This document shows positions 33,882 to 41,922 of a DNA stretch of 64,000 bases, piece after piece. A program made the position numbers and the translations under genes. The stretch comes from Cyanobacteria bacterium SIG30 (GTDB taxonomy: Bacteria; Cyanobacteriota; Vampirovibrionia; Gastranaerophilales; Gastranaerophilaceae), in NCBI GenBank assembly GCA_015152475.1, contig SUTW01000004.1, positions 90,503 through 154,502 on the forward strand. The letters are read 5' to 3'. Position 1 is the first letter of the stretch. Each line of letters opens with the position of its first letter. Under the pieces are notes generated by a model that was not told the origin of the DNA, searched no databases, and was given only the letters and a program-made list of their open reading frames with translations.

Positions 33882-35315
33882 AATATTATTAATTAAAAGC
33901 AATTTTTTTACTTTACATACATTATACAAGCACAAAGTAAAGTAAATGGAGAAGAATAATATGAGAATTTCACCTTTAAATGTTTCAATGCGCAAAAATT
34001 TAATAAATTTTGGTGAGACATCAGGCGCTGGCCCAATAATGCCAACTGATGCAGATGAAACAGATGAAAATAAAAGTAAAAAAGGAAAAGTTGTCGCAGG
34101 TGTTTTAATTCCTGCAGGCGCTCTTGTAACTGCAGGAGCTATTGCTTTAACTTGTGCACAATGCGGTAATAAAAAACAACAACCAACAGAAGCATTCAAT
34201 ACACATATAGCCGGCACTTTATTTTTTGATAATGCTTATGAAAATATAACTTTTGAACCTAAACATATAATACTTGATTTTTCAAATCCAAAAGCTCTTG
34301 CTGAATACAAAGATCAAGGTTTAACTCTTAACAATATTATTAAAAACGAATACTTTGCAAACGAAGAAGACAAAGGTGAACAATACTACAGAAAAACATT
34401 AACAGAATTAGACCAAGCAAACCCTGGTTTAATTGATAACGTATTCAGAGCAGTTTCTTCTGGCAAATATGAAAAATGGACAGATGTTCCATACGACGAA
34501 TTAATGAATACTAATATTGACAAGAAAATGAAAGAATTAGGTTTAAGATTCTCAGATATGGGCATATTCCACATTAATCTTCCAACAATATACTTTGAAC
34601 AATTCAAAGAAACAGGAAAAGAAGATGGTTTAACTGGAATGAGAAAAGTTAACCTAAACACAAAAAATGATGTCGTTTTAGTTAATCCAAATGTAAAAGA
34701 TGCAACAGATAAAGAAGCAAAAACTGTAAAAGACTTAATTATCAAAAATTATGGTGTTAAAGAAAACAGTTATGAATACTACTATGTTCTTAACATGGTT
34801 GCAAACATGAAAGAAAACGAAGGTCTTTTAGAAGACAACAATGGTTCAATAAGCGATACAAACAGAGCTCAAACTCTTGAAGCAAGAAAAGGCTCTTTCT
34901 ATGTTCACTTACCAGACAATTTGGTTTTATTAGTTAAAGGTGAACACCATTTAAGAAATTCAGAAGCAGAAGTTGCAAATAAAAATATAGACAATATCGT
35001 ATTTTCTAACATGAATCCAACTGTCAGAAATGTTGATATTAAGGAAAACAAAATTAAAACAGTTGAAGATTTAACTAAATTCTATATCAACCCTGAAACA
35101 GGCAAAGCTTTAGAAGATGTTGATATGTATGATGAAACTACTGAAAATTACAGAGAATTAATCATGAGAACCATCATGGCTTCATATCCTGAAATTTTCA
35201 AAAACTTACCATATGAAGAAGCTTTGAGTGTTGATCTTTCTGAATTAGACAGCATTCAATTATCAACAATTGTCTACAACTTTGTTCCGGGCGGTAAATG
35301 TGATTGTGGTGGATG
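33882..35315 (+). repeat. 1.43-kb direct repeat, copy A
   Basis: The sequence from AATATTATTAATTAAAAGC to the codons for CDCGGC matches 35816-37249 at a constant offset of 1934 bp. I saw no difference in the stretches compared. It contains the promoter region, an inverted repeat and the first 451 codons of the duplicated gene. Confidence 0.9.
33907..33946. promoter_or_regulatory. 10-bp inverted repeat before duplicated gene A
   Basis: TTTACTTTAC (33907-33916) and GTAAAGTAAA (33937-33946) are perfect complements 20 nt apart. The second arm ends just before the GGAG ribosome site. The centre holds TTATAC, a possible -10. A dimeric regulator binding here would block the promoter. Confidence 0.6.
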
Positions 35316-35736
35316 TAACCCAATTGGTGATGATGACGATATACCACCTAAAAAACCTGTTAAAGAAGATAAGCCACCAGTTGATGACGATGAAGATACA
35401 GGTTCAAAAGTTCCGGATGATCCAAAACCACCAATTGATGATGATCCTCCGCCAGTTGAAGATGATGATGACGTTGATCCTCCACCATCAAGTGATGACG
35501 ATGATTGTGCTCCACCACCATCAGTCGAGCCAGACAAAACTCGTAAGCCTGTTATAAAAGATGATACTTCATCTAGCTCATCTAGTTCATCTAGCTCATC
35601 TAGTTCAACTAGTTCATCTAGCTCAAGTTCATCTAGCTCATCAACATCATCTAAACCGACAACATCGTCAAAACCAAGTTCAAGTAGTGATGGTACAAGC
35701 TGTGGAGATTTACCACCTGTAGATACAGATTATTAA
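33961..35736 (+). CDS. duplicated membrane-anchored protein, copy A, Asp/Pro/Ser tail (591 aa)
   Basis: Unrecognised. The ATG at 33961 has GGAGAAG upstream, which decides it over the ATG at 33946. Residues 1-19 (MRISPLNVSM...INFGE) carry the lineage N-terminal motif. One membrane helix lies at 43-66 (VVAGVLIPAGALVTAGAIAL) followed by CAQC. A folded domain spans about 75-445 and ends at KCDCGGC. The tail (452-591) is first Asp/Pro-rich and then a poly-Ser/Thr run with SSKP, ending GDLPPVDTDY. Probably a type II membrane protein whose tail is outside the cell membrane or a secreted protein. Copy B follows. Confidence 0.8.
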   Translation: MRISPLNVSMRKNLINFGETSGAGPIMPTDADETDENKSKKGKVVAGVLIPAGALVTAGAIALTCAQCGNKKQQPTEAFNTHIAGTLFFDNAYENITFEPKHIILDFSNPKALAEYKDQGLTLNNIIKNEYFANEEDKGEQYYRKTLTELDQANPGLIDNVFRAVSSGKYEKWTDVPYDELMNTNIDKKMKELGLRFSDMGIFHINLPTIYFEQFKETGKEDGLTGMRKVNLNTKNDVVLVNPNVKDATDKEAKTVKDLIIKNYGVKENSYEYYYVLNMVANMKENEGLLEDNNGSISDTNRAQTLEARKGSFYVHLPDNLVLLVKGEHHLRNSEAEVANKNIDNIVFSNMNPTVRNVDIKENKIKTVEDLTKFYINPETGKALEDVDMYDETTENYRELIMRTIMASYPEIFKNLPYEEALSVDLSELDSIQLSTIVYNFVPGGKCDCGGCNPIGDDDDIPPKKPVKEDKPPVDDDEDTGSKVPDDPKPPIDDDPPPVEDDDDVDPPPSSDDDDCAPPPSVEPDKTRKPVIKDDTSSSSSSSSSSSSSTSSSSSSSSSSSTSSKPTTSSKPSSSSDGTSCGDLPPVDTDY

Positions 35737-35744
35737 AACAAACT

Positions 35745-35771
35745 AAATCCCTCTTTTAAGAGGGATTTTTT
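35745..35771 (+). terminator. terminator after copy A
   Basis: AAATCCCTCTT-TTA-AGAGGGATTT hairpin followed by T-run. The same hairpin follows copy B, so the duplication included it. Confidence 0.85.
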
Positions 35772-35815
35772 AATGGCATTAACTTGTTTGTAAATTTTTG
35801 TGAACTCATTTTTTG

Positions 35816-37249
35816 AATATTATTAATTAAAAGCAATTTTTTTACTTTACATACATTATACAAGCACAAAGTAAAGTAAATGGAGAAGAATAATATGAGA
35901 ATTTCACCTTTAAATGTTTCAATGCGCAAAAATTTAATAAATTTTGGTGAGACATCAGGCGCTGGCCCAATAATGCCAACTGATGCAGATGAAACAGATG
36001 AAAATAAAAGTAAAAAAGGAAAAGTTGTCGCAGGTGTTTTAATTCCTGCAGGCGCTCTTGTAACTGCAGGAGCTATTGCTTTAACTTGTGCACAATGCGG
36101 TAATAAAAAACAACAACCAACAGAAGCATTCAATACACATATAGCCGGCACTTTATTTTTTGATAATGCTTATGAAAATATAACTTTTGAACCTAAACAT
36201 ATAATACTTGATTTTTCAAATCCAAAAGCTCTTGCTGAATACAAAGATCAAGGTTTAACTCTTAACAATATTATTAAAAACGAATACTTTGCAAACGAAG
36301 AAGACAAAGGTGAACAATACTACAGAAAAACATTAACAGAATTAGACCAAGCAAACCCTGGTTTAATTGATAACGTATTCAGAGCAGTTTCTTCTGGCAA
36401 ATATGAAAAATGGACAGATGTTCCATACGACGAATTAATGAATACTAATATTGACAAGAAAATGAAAGAATTAGGTTTAAGATTCTCAGATATGGGCATA
36501 TTCCACATTAATCTTCCAACAATATACTTTGAACAATTCAAAGAAACAGGAAAAGAAGATGGTTTAACTGGAATGAGAAAAGTTAACCTAAACACAAAAA
36601 ATGATGTCGTTTTAGTTAATCCAAATGTAAAAGATGCAACAGATAAAGAAGCAAAAACTGTAAAAGACTTAATTATCAAAAATTATGGTGTTAAAGAAAA
36701 CAGTTATGAATACTACTATGTTCTTAACATGGTTGCAAACATGAAAGAAAACGAAGGTCTTTTAGAAGACAACAATGGTTCAATAAGCGATACAAACAGA
36801 GCTCAAACTCTTGAAGCAAGAAAAGGCTCTTTCTATGTTCACTTACCAGACAATTTGGTTTTATTAGTTAAAGGTGAACACCATTTAAGAAATTCAGAAG
36901 CAGAAGTTGCAAATAAAAATATAGACAATATCGTATTTTCTAACATGAATCCAACTGTCAGAAATGTTGATATTAAGGAAAACAAAATTAAAACAGTTGA
37001 AGATTTAACTAAATTCTATATCAACCCTGAAACAGGCAAAGCTTTAGAAGATGTTGATATGTATGATGAAACTACTGAAAATTACAGAGAATTAATCATG
37101 AGAACCATCATGGCTTCATATCCTGAAATTTTCAAAAACTTACCATATGAAGAAGCTTTGAGTGTTGATCTTTCTGAATTAGACAGCATTCAATTATCAA
37201 CAATTGTCTACAACTTTGTTCCGGGCGGTAAATGTGATTGTGGTGGATG
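35816..37249 (+). repeat. 1.43-kb direct repeat, copy B
   Basis: Second copy of the block at 33882-35315, including its upstream region. The match ends abruptly after GGATG, where the tails of the two proteins diverge. Confidence 0.9.
35841..35880. promoter_or_regulatory. 10-bp inverted repeat before duplicated gene B
   Basis: Same arms and 20-nt spacing as before copy A (35841-35850 and 35871-35880). Both genes therefore share identical 5' control sequence. Confidence 0.6.
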
Positions 37250-38066
37250 CAAAAAAGGTGAAACACCAGTTGAGAAAGAAGATGATAAACCTGTAAATAA
37301 TAAAAAACCAACGGATAATGACAATACAAGTAGTGAACCATCAAAAACAACTGACGACGACGATGATGATGATAAAAAACCAACAACATCTAAACCGAAT
37401 TCAAGTTCAACTCCAACGATAGTTGTTGACCCAAATGATGATACAAGCAAAGTTCCAAATGACAATACATCATCAAAACCAACAACATCATCAAAACCAA
37501 ATGTTGACATTGATGATAATGATGATACAAGCAAAATTCCAAACGATAATACATCGTCAAAACCAACAACATCGTCAAAACCAACAACATCGTCAAAGCC
37601 AACAATATCATCAAAACCAAATGTTGACATTGATGATAATGATGATACAAGCAAAATTCCAAACGATAATACATCATCAAAACCAACAACATCATCAAAA
37701 CCGACAACATCATCAAAACCGACAACATCATCAAAACCGACAACATCGTCAAAACCAAATCCAAGTTCTTCAAACAGTACTACACCAACAATAATTGTTG
37801 ATGACAATGATGACGTAAGCAAAGTTGGAAATGATACAACTTCAAGCAGGGTTATGATGTCATCAGGTGCGCCTACAACAGTTTATTCAAGTAGAAGTTC
37901 ATCTTCAAGTTATTTGAATTCTTCAGGTTCATCGGGTGGTGACGGTGACGGTGTAAAAACTGGTTCTTATGACGAGTCTGTAATAGTAACACCTGATAGT
38001 GAAAATCATCCACAATCTCAAAATAACAATTGTCATGATGTACCACCAGTAGATACAGATTATTAA
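35895..38066 (+). CDS. duplicated membrane-anchored protein, copy B, SSKPTT-repeat tail (723 aa)
   Basis: The first 451 residues are identical to copy A. After CDCGGC the tail is different and about twice as long: Lys/Asp/Thr-rich, then repeats of TTSSKP and NVDIDDNDDTSKIPNDN, then Ser- and Gly-rich segments, and the shared end PPVDTDY. Such tails resemble cell-wall or glycosylated spacer regions. Start at 35895 with GGAGAAG upstream. Two near-identical neighbours with exchanged tails suggest recent duplication followed by repeat-driven or cassette-like change of the tail. Function unknown. Confidence 0.8.
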   Translation: MRISPLNVSMRKNLINFGETSGAGPIMPTDADETDENKSKKGKVVAGVLIPAGALVTAGAIALTCAQCGNKKQQPTEAFNTHIAGTLFFDNAYENITFEPKHIILDFSNPKALAEYKDQGLTLNNIIKNEYFANEEDKGEQYYRKTLTELDQANPGLIDNVFRAVSSGKYEKWTDVPYDELMNTNIDKKMKELGLRFSDMGIFHINLPTIYFEQFKETGKEDGLTGMRKVNLNTKNDVVLVNPNVKDATDKEAKTVKDLIIKNYGVKENSYEYYYVLNMVANMKENEGLLEDNNGSISDTNRAQTLEARKGSFYVHLPDNLVLLVKGEHHLRNSEAEVANKNIDNIVFSNMNPTVRNVDIKENKIKTVEDLTKFYINPETGKALEDVDMYDETTENYRELIMRTIMASYPEIFKNLPYEEALSVDLSELDSIQLSTIVYNFVPGGKCDCGGCKKGETPVEKEDDKPVNNKKPTDNDNTSSEPSKTTDDDDDDDKKPTTSKPNSSSTPTIVVDPNDDTSKVPNDNTSSKPTTSSKPNVDIDDNDDTSKIPNDNTSSKPTTSSKPTTSSKPTISSKPNVDIDDNDDTSKIPNDNTSSKPTTSSKPTTSSKPTTSSKPTTSSKPNPSSSNSTTPTIIVDDNDDVSKVGNDTTSSRVMMSSGAPTTVYSSRSSSSSYLNSSGSSGGDGDGVKTGSYDESVIVTPDSENHPQSQNNNCHDVPPVDTDY
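37437..37754 (+). repeat. nested tandem repeats in the tail of copy B
   Basis: A 120-bp unit (37501-37620 and 37621-37740) is repeated nearly exactly, preceded by a shorter diverged copy. Inside it a 15-bp unit encoding TTSSK-P is repeated three to five times. All steps are multiples of three and keep the frame. Confidence 0.85.
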
Positions 38067-38074
38067 AACAAACT

Positions 38075-38099
38075 AAATCCCTCTTTAAAGAGGGATTTT
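38075..38099 (+). terminator. terminator after copy B
   Basis: AAATCCCTCTTT-AAAGAGGGATTT hairpin with a short T-run, a near copy of the one after copy A. Confidence 0.75.
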
Positions 38100-38112
38100 A
38101 AATAATAAAAAG

Positions 38113-38141
38113 TTGCATTTTCTAATAAAATAATTTATAAT
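38113..38141 (+). promoter_or_regulatory. likely infC promoter
   Basis: TTGCAT (38113-38118), 17 nt, TATAAT (38136-38141). A further TATAAT lies at 38174, close to the GGAG site, so the exact start is uncertain. Confidence 0.55.
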
Positions 38142-38194
38142 TCTTTATTATTATGCTAAAATAGCTTTGTTACTATAATATAGGAGATTAGAAT

Positions 38195-38725
38195 ATCAGA
38201 AACGATTCAGCAACATCAAAGGAACTTTTAAACGAAAAAATTCGCGCAAGTGAAGTAAGACTTATTGATGATGAGGGTGTAAATCACGGACTTGTAAAAA
38301 CAGCAAAAGCATTACAGATGGCACGTGAAAGGGAGTTAGATTTAGTTGTTGTTTCTTCTAATCAATCGCCACCAGTTGCAAAGATTATGAACTGGGGCAA
38401 ATATAAGTATGAAACTGAAAAACGCGCAAAAGAAGCTAAGAAAAAACAACATACAGTTGATGTTAAAGAAGTTAAAATGCGCTATAAAATAGATACACAC
38501 GATTACGAAGTTCGTCTTAAAGCCGCAAAGAAATTTTTGGCTTCTGGCAATAAAGTTAAAGTCGTTGTTATGTTGAGAGGACGCGAAATGCAACATAACC
38601 AACTTGCGATAGACTTGGCGAATAAATTTTTAGGTGATATGTCAGAAATTTCAATGACAATTGAAAAGAAACCTTCTTTGGAAGGAAGAAATGTTGTTGC
38701 CATCTTAACACCTTCTTCTAAATAA
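38195..38725 (+). CDS. infC: translation initiation factor IF-3, AUC start codon
   Basis: Homology begins well upstream of the first ATG (38318): KIRASEVRLIDDEGVNHGLV is the IF-3 N-terminal domain. The frame has a TAG at 38189 and no ATG, GTG or TTG before that conserved segment. GGAG (38183-38186) lies 8 nt before ATC at 38195, so ATC is the start. This gives 176 aa, the normal size. E. coli infC starts with AUU, and IF-3 represses its own non-AUG start; the same autoregulation is expected here. rpmI and rplT, the usual downstream partners, are absent. The 3' end overlaps dxr by 8 bases. Confidence 0.93.
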   Translation: MRNDSATSKELLNEKIRASEVRLIDDEGVNHGLVKTAKALQMARERELDLVVVSSNQSPPVAKIMNWGKYKYETEKRAKEAKKKQHTVDVKEVKMRYKIDTHDYEVRLKAAKKFLASGNKVKVVVMLRGREMQHNQLAIDLANKFLGDMSEISMTIEKKPSLEGRNVVAILTPSSK

Positions 38726-39839
38726 TATCTTTTTTAAGTTGTTTGTCTATTTCAAACAAATCATCTATTGAAGGATTTTTGATGAGGCTGTGTTTTTCCA
38801 TAGCTTTTTCAACAATTTCTGGAATTTTATTTATTGAAATTTCATTTTTCAAAAATTTATCAACAGCAATGTCGTTTGCGCAACTTAAAACGCAAGGCAT
38901 TGAACCACCGATTTTGCCAGCTTCAAGGGCTAATTTTAGGCATCTAAATTTTTCAAAATCTGGTTTTTCAAATGTTAAATTATGATTTAAAAAGTTAAAA
39001 CTTTTTGATTCTATGCCATATTTGCGCTCTGGGTAAGTCAGGGCGTATTGAATTGGAATGTGCATTGTTGGGTTTCCAAGTTGAGCAAGGGTTGAGCCAT
39101 CTTTAAATTCAACTGCTGAATGGATAATGCTTTGCGGATGTATTATTATGTCTATTTTTTCATAATCAATATTAAAAAGATGATGAGCTTCTATAACTTC
39201 AAGCCCTTTATTCATAAGGGTTGCACTATCTATTGTGATTTTTTTACCCATTTTCCATCTTGGATGTTCAAGAGCTTCTTTTAGCGAAGAAGATTCCATT
39301 TCTTCTTTTGTTTTGTGTAAAAAAGGTCCGCCTGAGGCTGTAATTATGATTTTTTCAATATTTGAAAAATCTTCTGTGCATTGAAAAATTGCACTATGTT
39401 CGCTATCGACTGGCAAAATTTTTACATTTTTTTCTTTTGCTTTTTTCATTACAATATCGCCAGCCATAACAAGAGTTTCTTTGTTTGCAAGGGCTATGTT
39501 TATACCATTTTCGATAGCGGTAAGTGTTGGACGAAGGGCGATTTTGCCAGATGTTGCAGTTAAAATTAAATCATTTTCTTTATTGGAACAAAGTTCAATT
39601 AATCCAGATTCACCAAAAACTACTTCTGTATTTGCAAATTCTTGTTTTATCTTAGGAATATCTTCTTCATTTTGGACACAAACAATTTTTGGCATAAACT
39701 TTTTAATTTGTTGTTTTAAAAGTTCTATGTTTTTTCCTGCACTAAGTGCAATTACTTCAAAACCTTCAAGTTTTTCTATAACTTCAAGGGCCTGAGTTCC
39801 TATTGAACCTGTTGAGCCTAAAATTGTAATTTTTTTCAT
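38718..39839 (-). CDS. dxr: 1-deoxy-D-xylulose 5-phosphate reductoisomerase
   Basis: Second step of the MEP isoprenoid pathway, NADPH-dependent. TILGSTGSIGTQALEVI is the NADPH-binding start, then TSGKIALRPT, ANKETLVMAG, the metal site LPVDSEHSAIFQC, TASGGPF, HPRWKMGKKITIDSATLMNKGLEVIEAHHLF and HPQSIIHSAVEF. All active-site segments are intact; 373 aa is slightly short of E. coli (398). TATAAA lies 9 nt before the ATG, giving a very short leader. Convergent with infC. Confidence 0.96.
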   Translation of the reverse strand: MKKITILGSTGSIGTQALEVIEKLEGFEVIALSAGKNIELLKQQIKKFMPKIVCVQNEEDIPKIKQEFANTEVVFGESGLIELCSNKENDLILTATSGKIALRPTLTAIENGINIALANKETLVMAGDIVMKKAKEKNVKILPVDSEHSAIFQCTEDFSNIEKIIITASGGPFLHKTKEEMESSSLKEALEHPRWKMGKKITIDSATLMNKGLEVIEAHHLFNIDYEKIDIIIHPQSIIHSAVEFKDGSTLAQLGNPTMHIPIQYALTYPERKYGIESKSFNFLNHNLTFEKPDFEKFRCLKLALEAGKIGGSMPCVLSCANDIAVDKFLKNEISINKIPEIVEKAMEKHSLIKNPSIDDLFEIDKQLKKDII

Positions 39840-39938
39840 ACAATTAATTTTATAACAAAATTACAAAATATGTTTTTGCTTTCTTAAATATATTTAGTTT
39901 TGTGATATAATTTCTCTATATTATAAAACGAGGTTTAA

Positions 39939-40949
39939 ATGGAGCTTTTTGCACCAAAAGAAAAAATAATAGGTATCCCAAGAGCACTTATTTATTACAA
40001 TTTTTTCCCTTTTTGGTATGGTTTTTTTACAAATTTAGGTATAAAAGTTGTATTATCATCACCGACAACAAAACAAACTATTTCTGATGGTTCTGCACTT
40101 GTTGTAAGTGAAACTTGTTTGCCAATAAAAGTTTATGTTGGACATGTCGTTGATTTAGTGCGCAAAGGTATTAAAAATATCTTTGTTCCATCCATCCAAA
40201 GTATTGCGCCTAAAATTTATAATTGTTCCAAAATCAGAGGTCTTCCAGATTTAATAAGAAATGTTGTTAAAGGCGATTATTCGATTATAGAAGCAACTTT
40301 GGATAAATCTGAGGAAAAAGCTGGTTTATATGAATTTTTGGCACAGGCTGTTTCAAAATTTAAAATCACAAATAAAAAACTAATTTATAAAGCATCAAAG
40401 GCTGGCTGGGTTGTTTATAATAATTTTAAAACAATGATACAAAATGGACTTGAATATGATGTTGCACTTAAAAATGCAATGGAAGGCACAGTTGTCATAG
40501 GCGCTCCAAGGGAGAAAAAATTAGTTGACGTTGTTGTTGTTGCTCATGCTTATAACATATATGATACAAAGGTCTGCATGGATGTTTTTAAGAAATTAAA
40601 AAATCTTGGCGTTAATGTTCATAATGCATTTGAATTAACTGACGAACAATTACAGGAAGGCGTTAAAAACTTAAATGATCAAGTTTATTGGGCAAATGAA
40701 CTTGAAATGACGGGGTGTGCCGGATATTATTTAAATAATAAAAATATTGATGGAATTATTACAATAACAGCTTTTGGATGCGGTCCTGATTCTTTGATGA
40801 TTGAGAGAATTGTTCATAAATCTAAAAAATTCAAAAAACCTATTTTAAATTTAACAATAGATGAACACACAGGCGAAGCTGGTTTTGTGACAAGGATTGA
40901 GGCTTTTTGCGATATGCTTCAAAGAAGAAAACTTAAAATGCAAAAATAG
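39939..40949 (+). CDS. acyl-CoA dehydratase activase-related protein (DUF2229-like, 336 aa)
   Basis: Resembles the domain linked to 2-hydroxyacyl-CoA dehydratase activases: IGIPRALIYYNFFPFWYGFF, LGIKVVLSSPTTKQTISDG, ETCLPIKVYVGHVVDL, IFVPSIQSIAPKIYNCSKIRGLPDLI and a C-terminal FGCGPDSLMIERI. The conserved Cys residues (ETCLP, NCSK, GCG) suggest iron-sulphur binding. In other bacteria the domain is fused to an ATPase; here it stands alone. Role unknown. GAGG ribosome site and TATAAT upstream. Confidence 0.8.
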   Translation: MELFAPKEKIIGIPRALIYYNFFPFWYGFFTNLGIKVVLSSPTTKQTISDGSALVVSETCLPIKVYVGHVVDLVRKGIKNIFVPSIQSIAPKIYNCSKIRGLPDLIRNVVKGDYSIIEATLDKSEEKAGLYEFLAQAVSKFKITNKKLIYKASKAGWVVYNNFKTMIQNGLEYDVALKNAMEGTVVIGAPREKKLVDVVVVAHAYNIYDTKVCMDVFKKLKNLGVNVHNAFELTDEQLQEGVKNLNDQVYWANELEMTGCAGYYLNNKNIDGIITITAFGCGPDSLMIERIVHKSKKFKKPILNLTIDEHTGEAGFVTRIEAFCDMLQRRKLKMQK

Positions 40950-40974
40950 TAATAGCTTTTTTTGGAAAATAATG

Positions 40975-40980
40975 TATAAT
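40975..40980 (+). promoter_or_regulatory. -10 box for the receiver-STAS gene
   Basis: TATAAT ends 7 nt before the ATG at 40988, placing the transcription start at that codon. An ATG at 40982 would lie upstream of the expected start. Confidence 0.55.
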
Positions 40981-40987
40981 AATGGAT

Positions 40988-41908
40988 ATGGATTACGATT
41001 ACAATTACAACGTGAAACTTAATAGAGAACAAGTTATTGATCTTTTCAGAATGGCAGATATAGATGCTAATCCTGATTTAGCTTCTAGTGATGATATTTC
41101 AAGAGCTTTAATATCAATTGAAAAGAAATTAAACTTTTTTAATTATCCACTGAACTTTTTTGCATCTGAAACAATAAATGTTTTAATTGTTGACGATATG
41201 GAATTATCTATATATCAACTTAATTCAATGCTTAAAAAAATTGGTGCGAATGTTTTTGTTTCAAGAAATAAAGAAGAAGCAATAACTGAAATTAAGAAAA
41301 AACGTTTTGATTATATAATTATTGATTTATTTTTACCAGATTCTCAAGACGGTTTAGAACTTGTTGAATTTGCAAATCAATACAAACAAAATGCTGAAAA
41401 AGATTTTAAAATAGTTGTTATCTCAGGAACTGATGATCCAGCACTTATTGAAGAAGTTTATAAACATGGAGTTGATGAGTTTGTTTCAAAACAACCTAAG
41501 TGGCATGAAAAAATAATGAAATTTATTTCTGTTTCAACCACAAGAAATGATAACGAAGATTTTAATCAATATGTTATAAATGACAATATTAGTGTATTTA
41601 CTATTTATAAAATTAATAATGAAAGATATATTAAAAATTTATTTAAAGAAGTAAGCACCGCTGTTTTATCAGGAAAGAAAAATATTATTTTAAATATGGA
41701 ATATGTAAAAATATTTTCTGATAATTATGCAAGCATTTTTGTTGAAATTTATAAAATTGTAACTGAACAAAATGGTCAGTTTGTTATTGTTAAACCTTCT
41801 AAGGACGTTACGACAGCACTTGAATACGTGTTCCTAAACGACACTATCCCATCTTACGAAACAATTGAACAAGCTGTTAGTTGTATTGAAATAAACAATT
41901 TAGAATAA
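40988..41908 (+). CDS. response regulator receiver-STAS protein (306 aa)
   Basis: I choose the ATG at 40988 from the position of the -10 box. Residues about 58-175 form a CheY-type receiver: INVLIVDDMELS, phospho-acceptor Asp in YIIIDLFLPDSQDG, and VISGTDD then FVSKQP (Thr/Ser and Lys sites). Residues about 195-300 look like a STAS (anti-anti-sigma-like) domain: ISVFTIYKINNERY, KKNIILNMEYVKIFSDNYASIF, NGQFVIVKP. So a phosphorelay input appears coupled to a partner-switching output. No kinase gene is next to it. Confidence 0.78.
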   Translation: MDYDYNYNVKLNREQVIDLFRMADIDANPDLASSDDISRALISIEKKLNFFNYPLNFFASETINVLIVDDMELSIYQLNSMLKKIGANVFVSRNKEEAITEIKKKRFDYIIIDLFLPDSQDGLELVEFANQYKQNAEKDFKIVVISGTDDPALIEEVYKHGVDEFVSKQPKWHEKIMKFISVSTTRNDNEDFNQYVINDNISVFTIYKINNERYIKNLFKEVSTAVLSGKKNIILNMEYVKIFSDNYASIFVEIYKIVTEQNGQFVIVKPSKDVTTALEYVFLNDTIPSYETIEQAVSCIEINNLE

Positions 41909-41922
41909 TTTTTTAATTTTTA

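Noticed and set aside
37437..37754. CRISPR-like array
   Set aside because: The units are contiguous in-frame coding repeats without unique spacers, and no cas genes are near.
37208..37822. Long open frame antisense to the repeat tail of copy B
   Set aside because: It mirrors the SSKP/DDND repeats; repeated in-frame codons keep the opposite frame open. No ribosome site or homology.
40982..40987. Earlier ATG for the receiver-STAS gene
   Set aside because: It lies only 1 nt after the -10 box, upstream of the expected transcription start; the ATG at 40988 fits.
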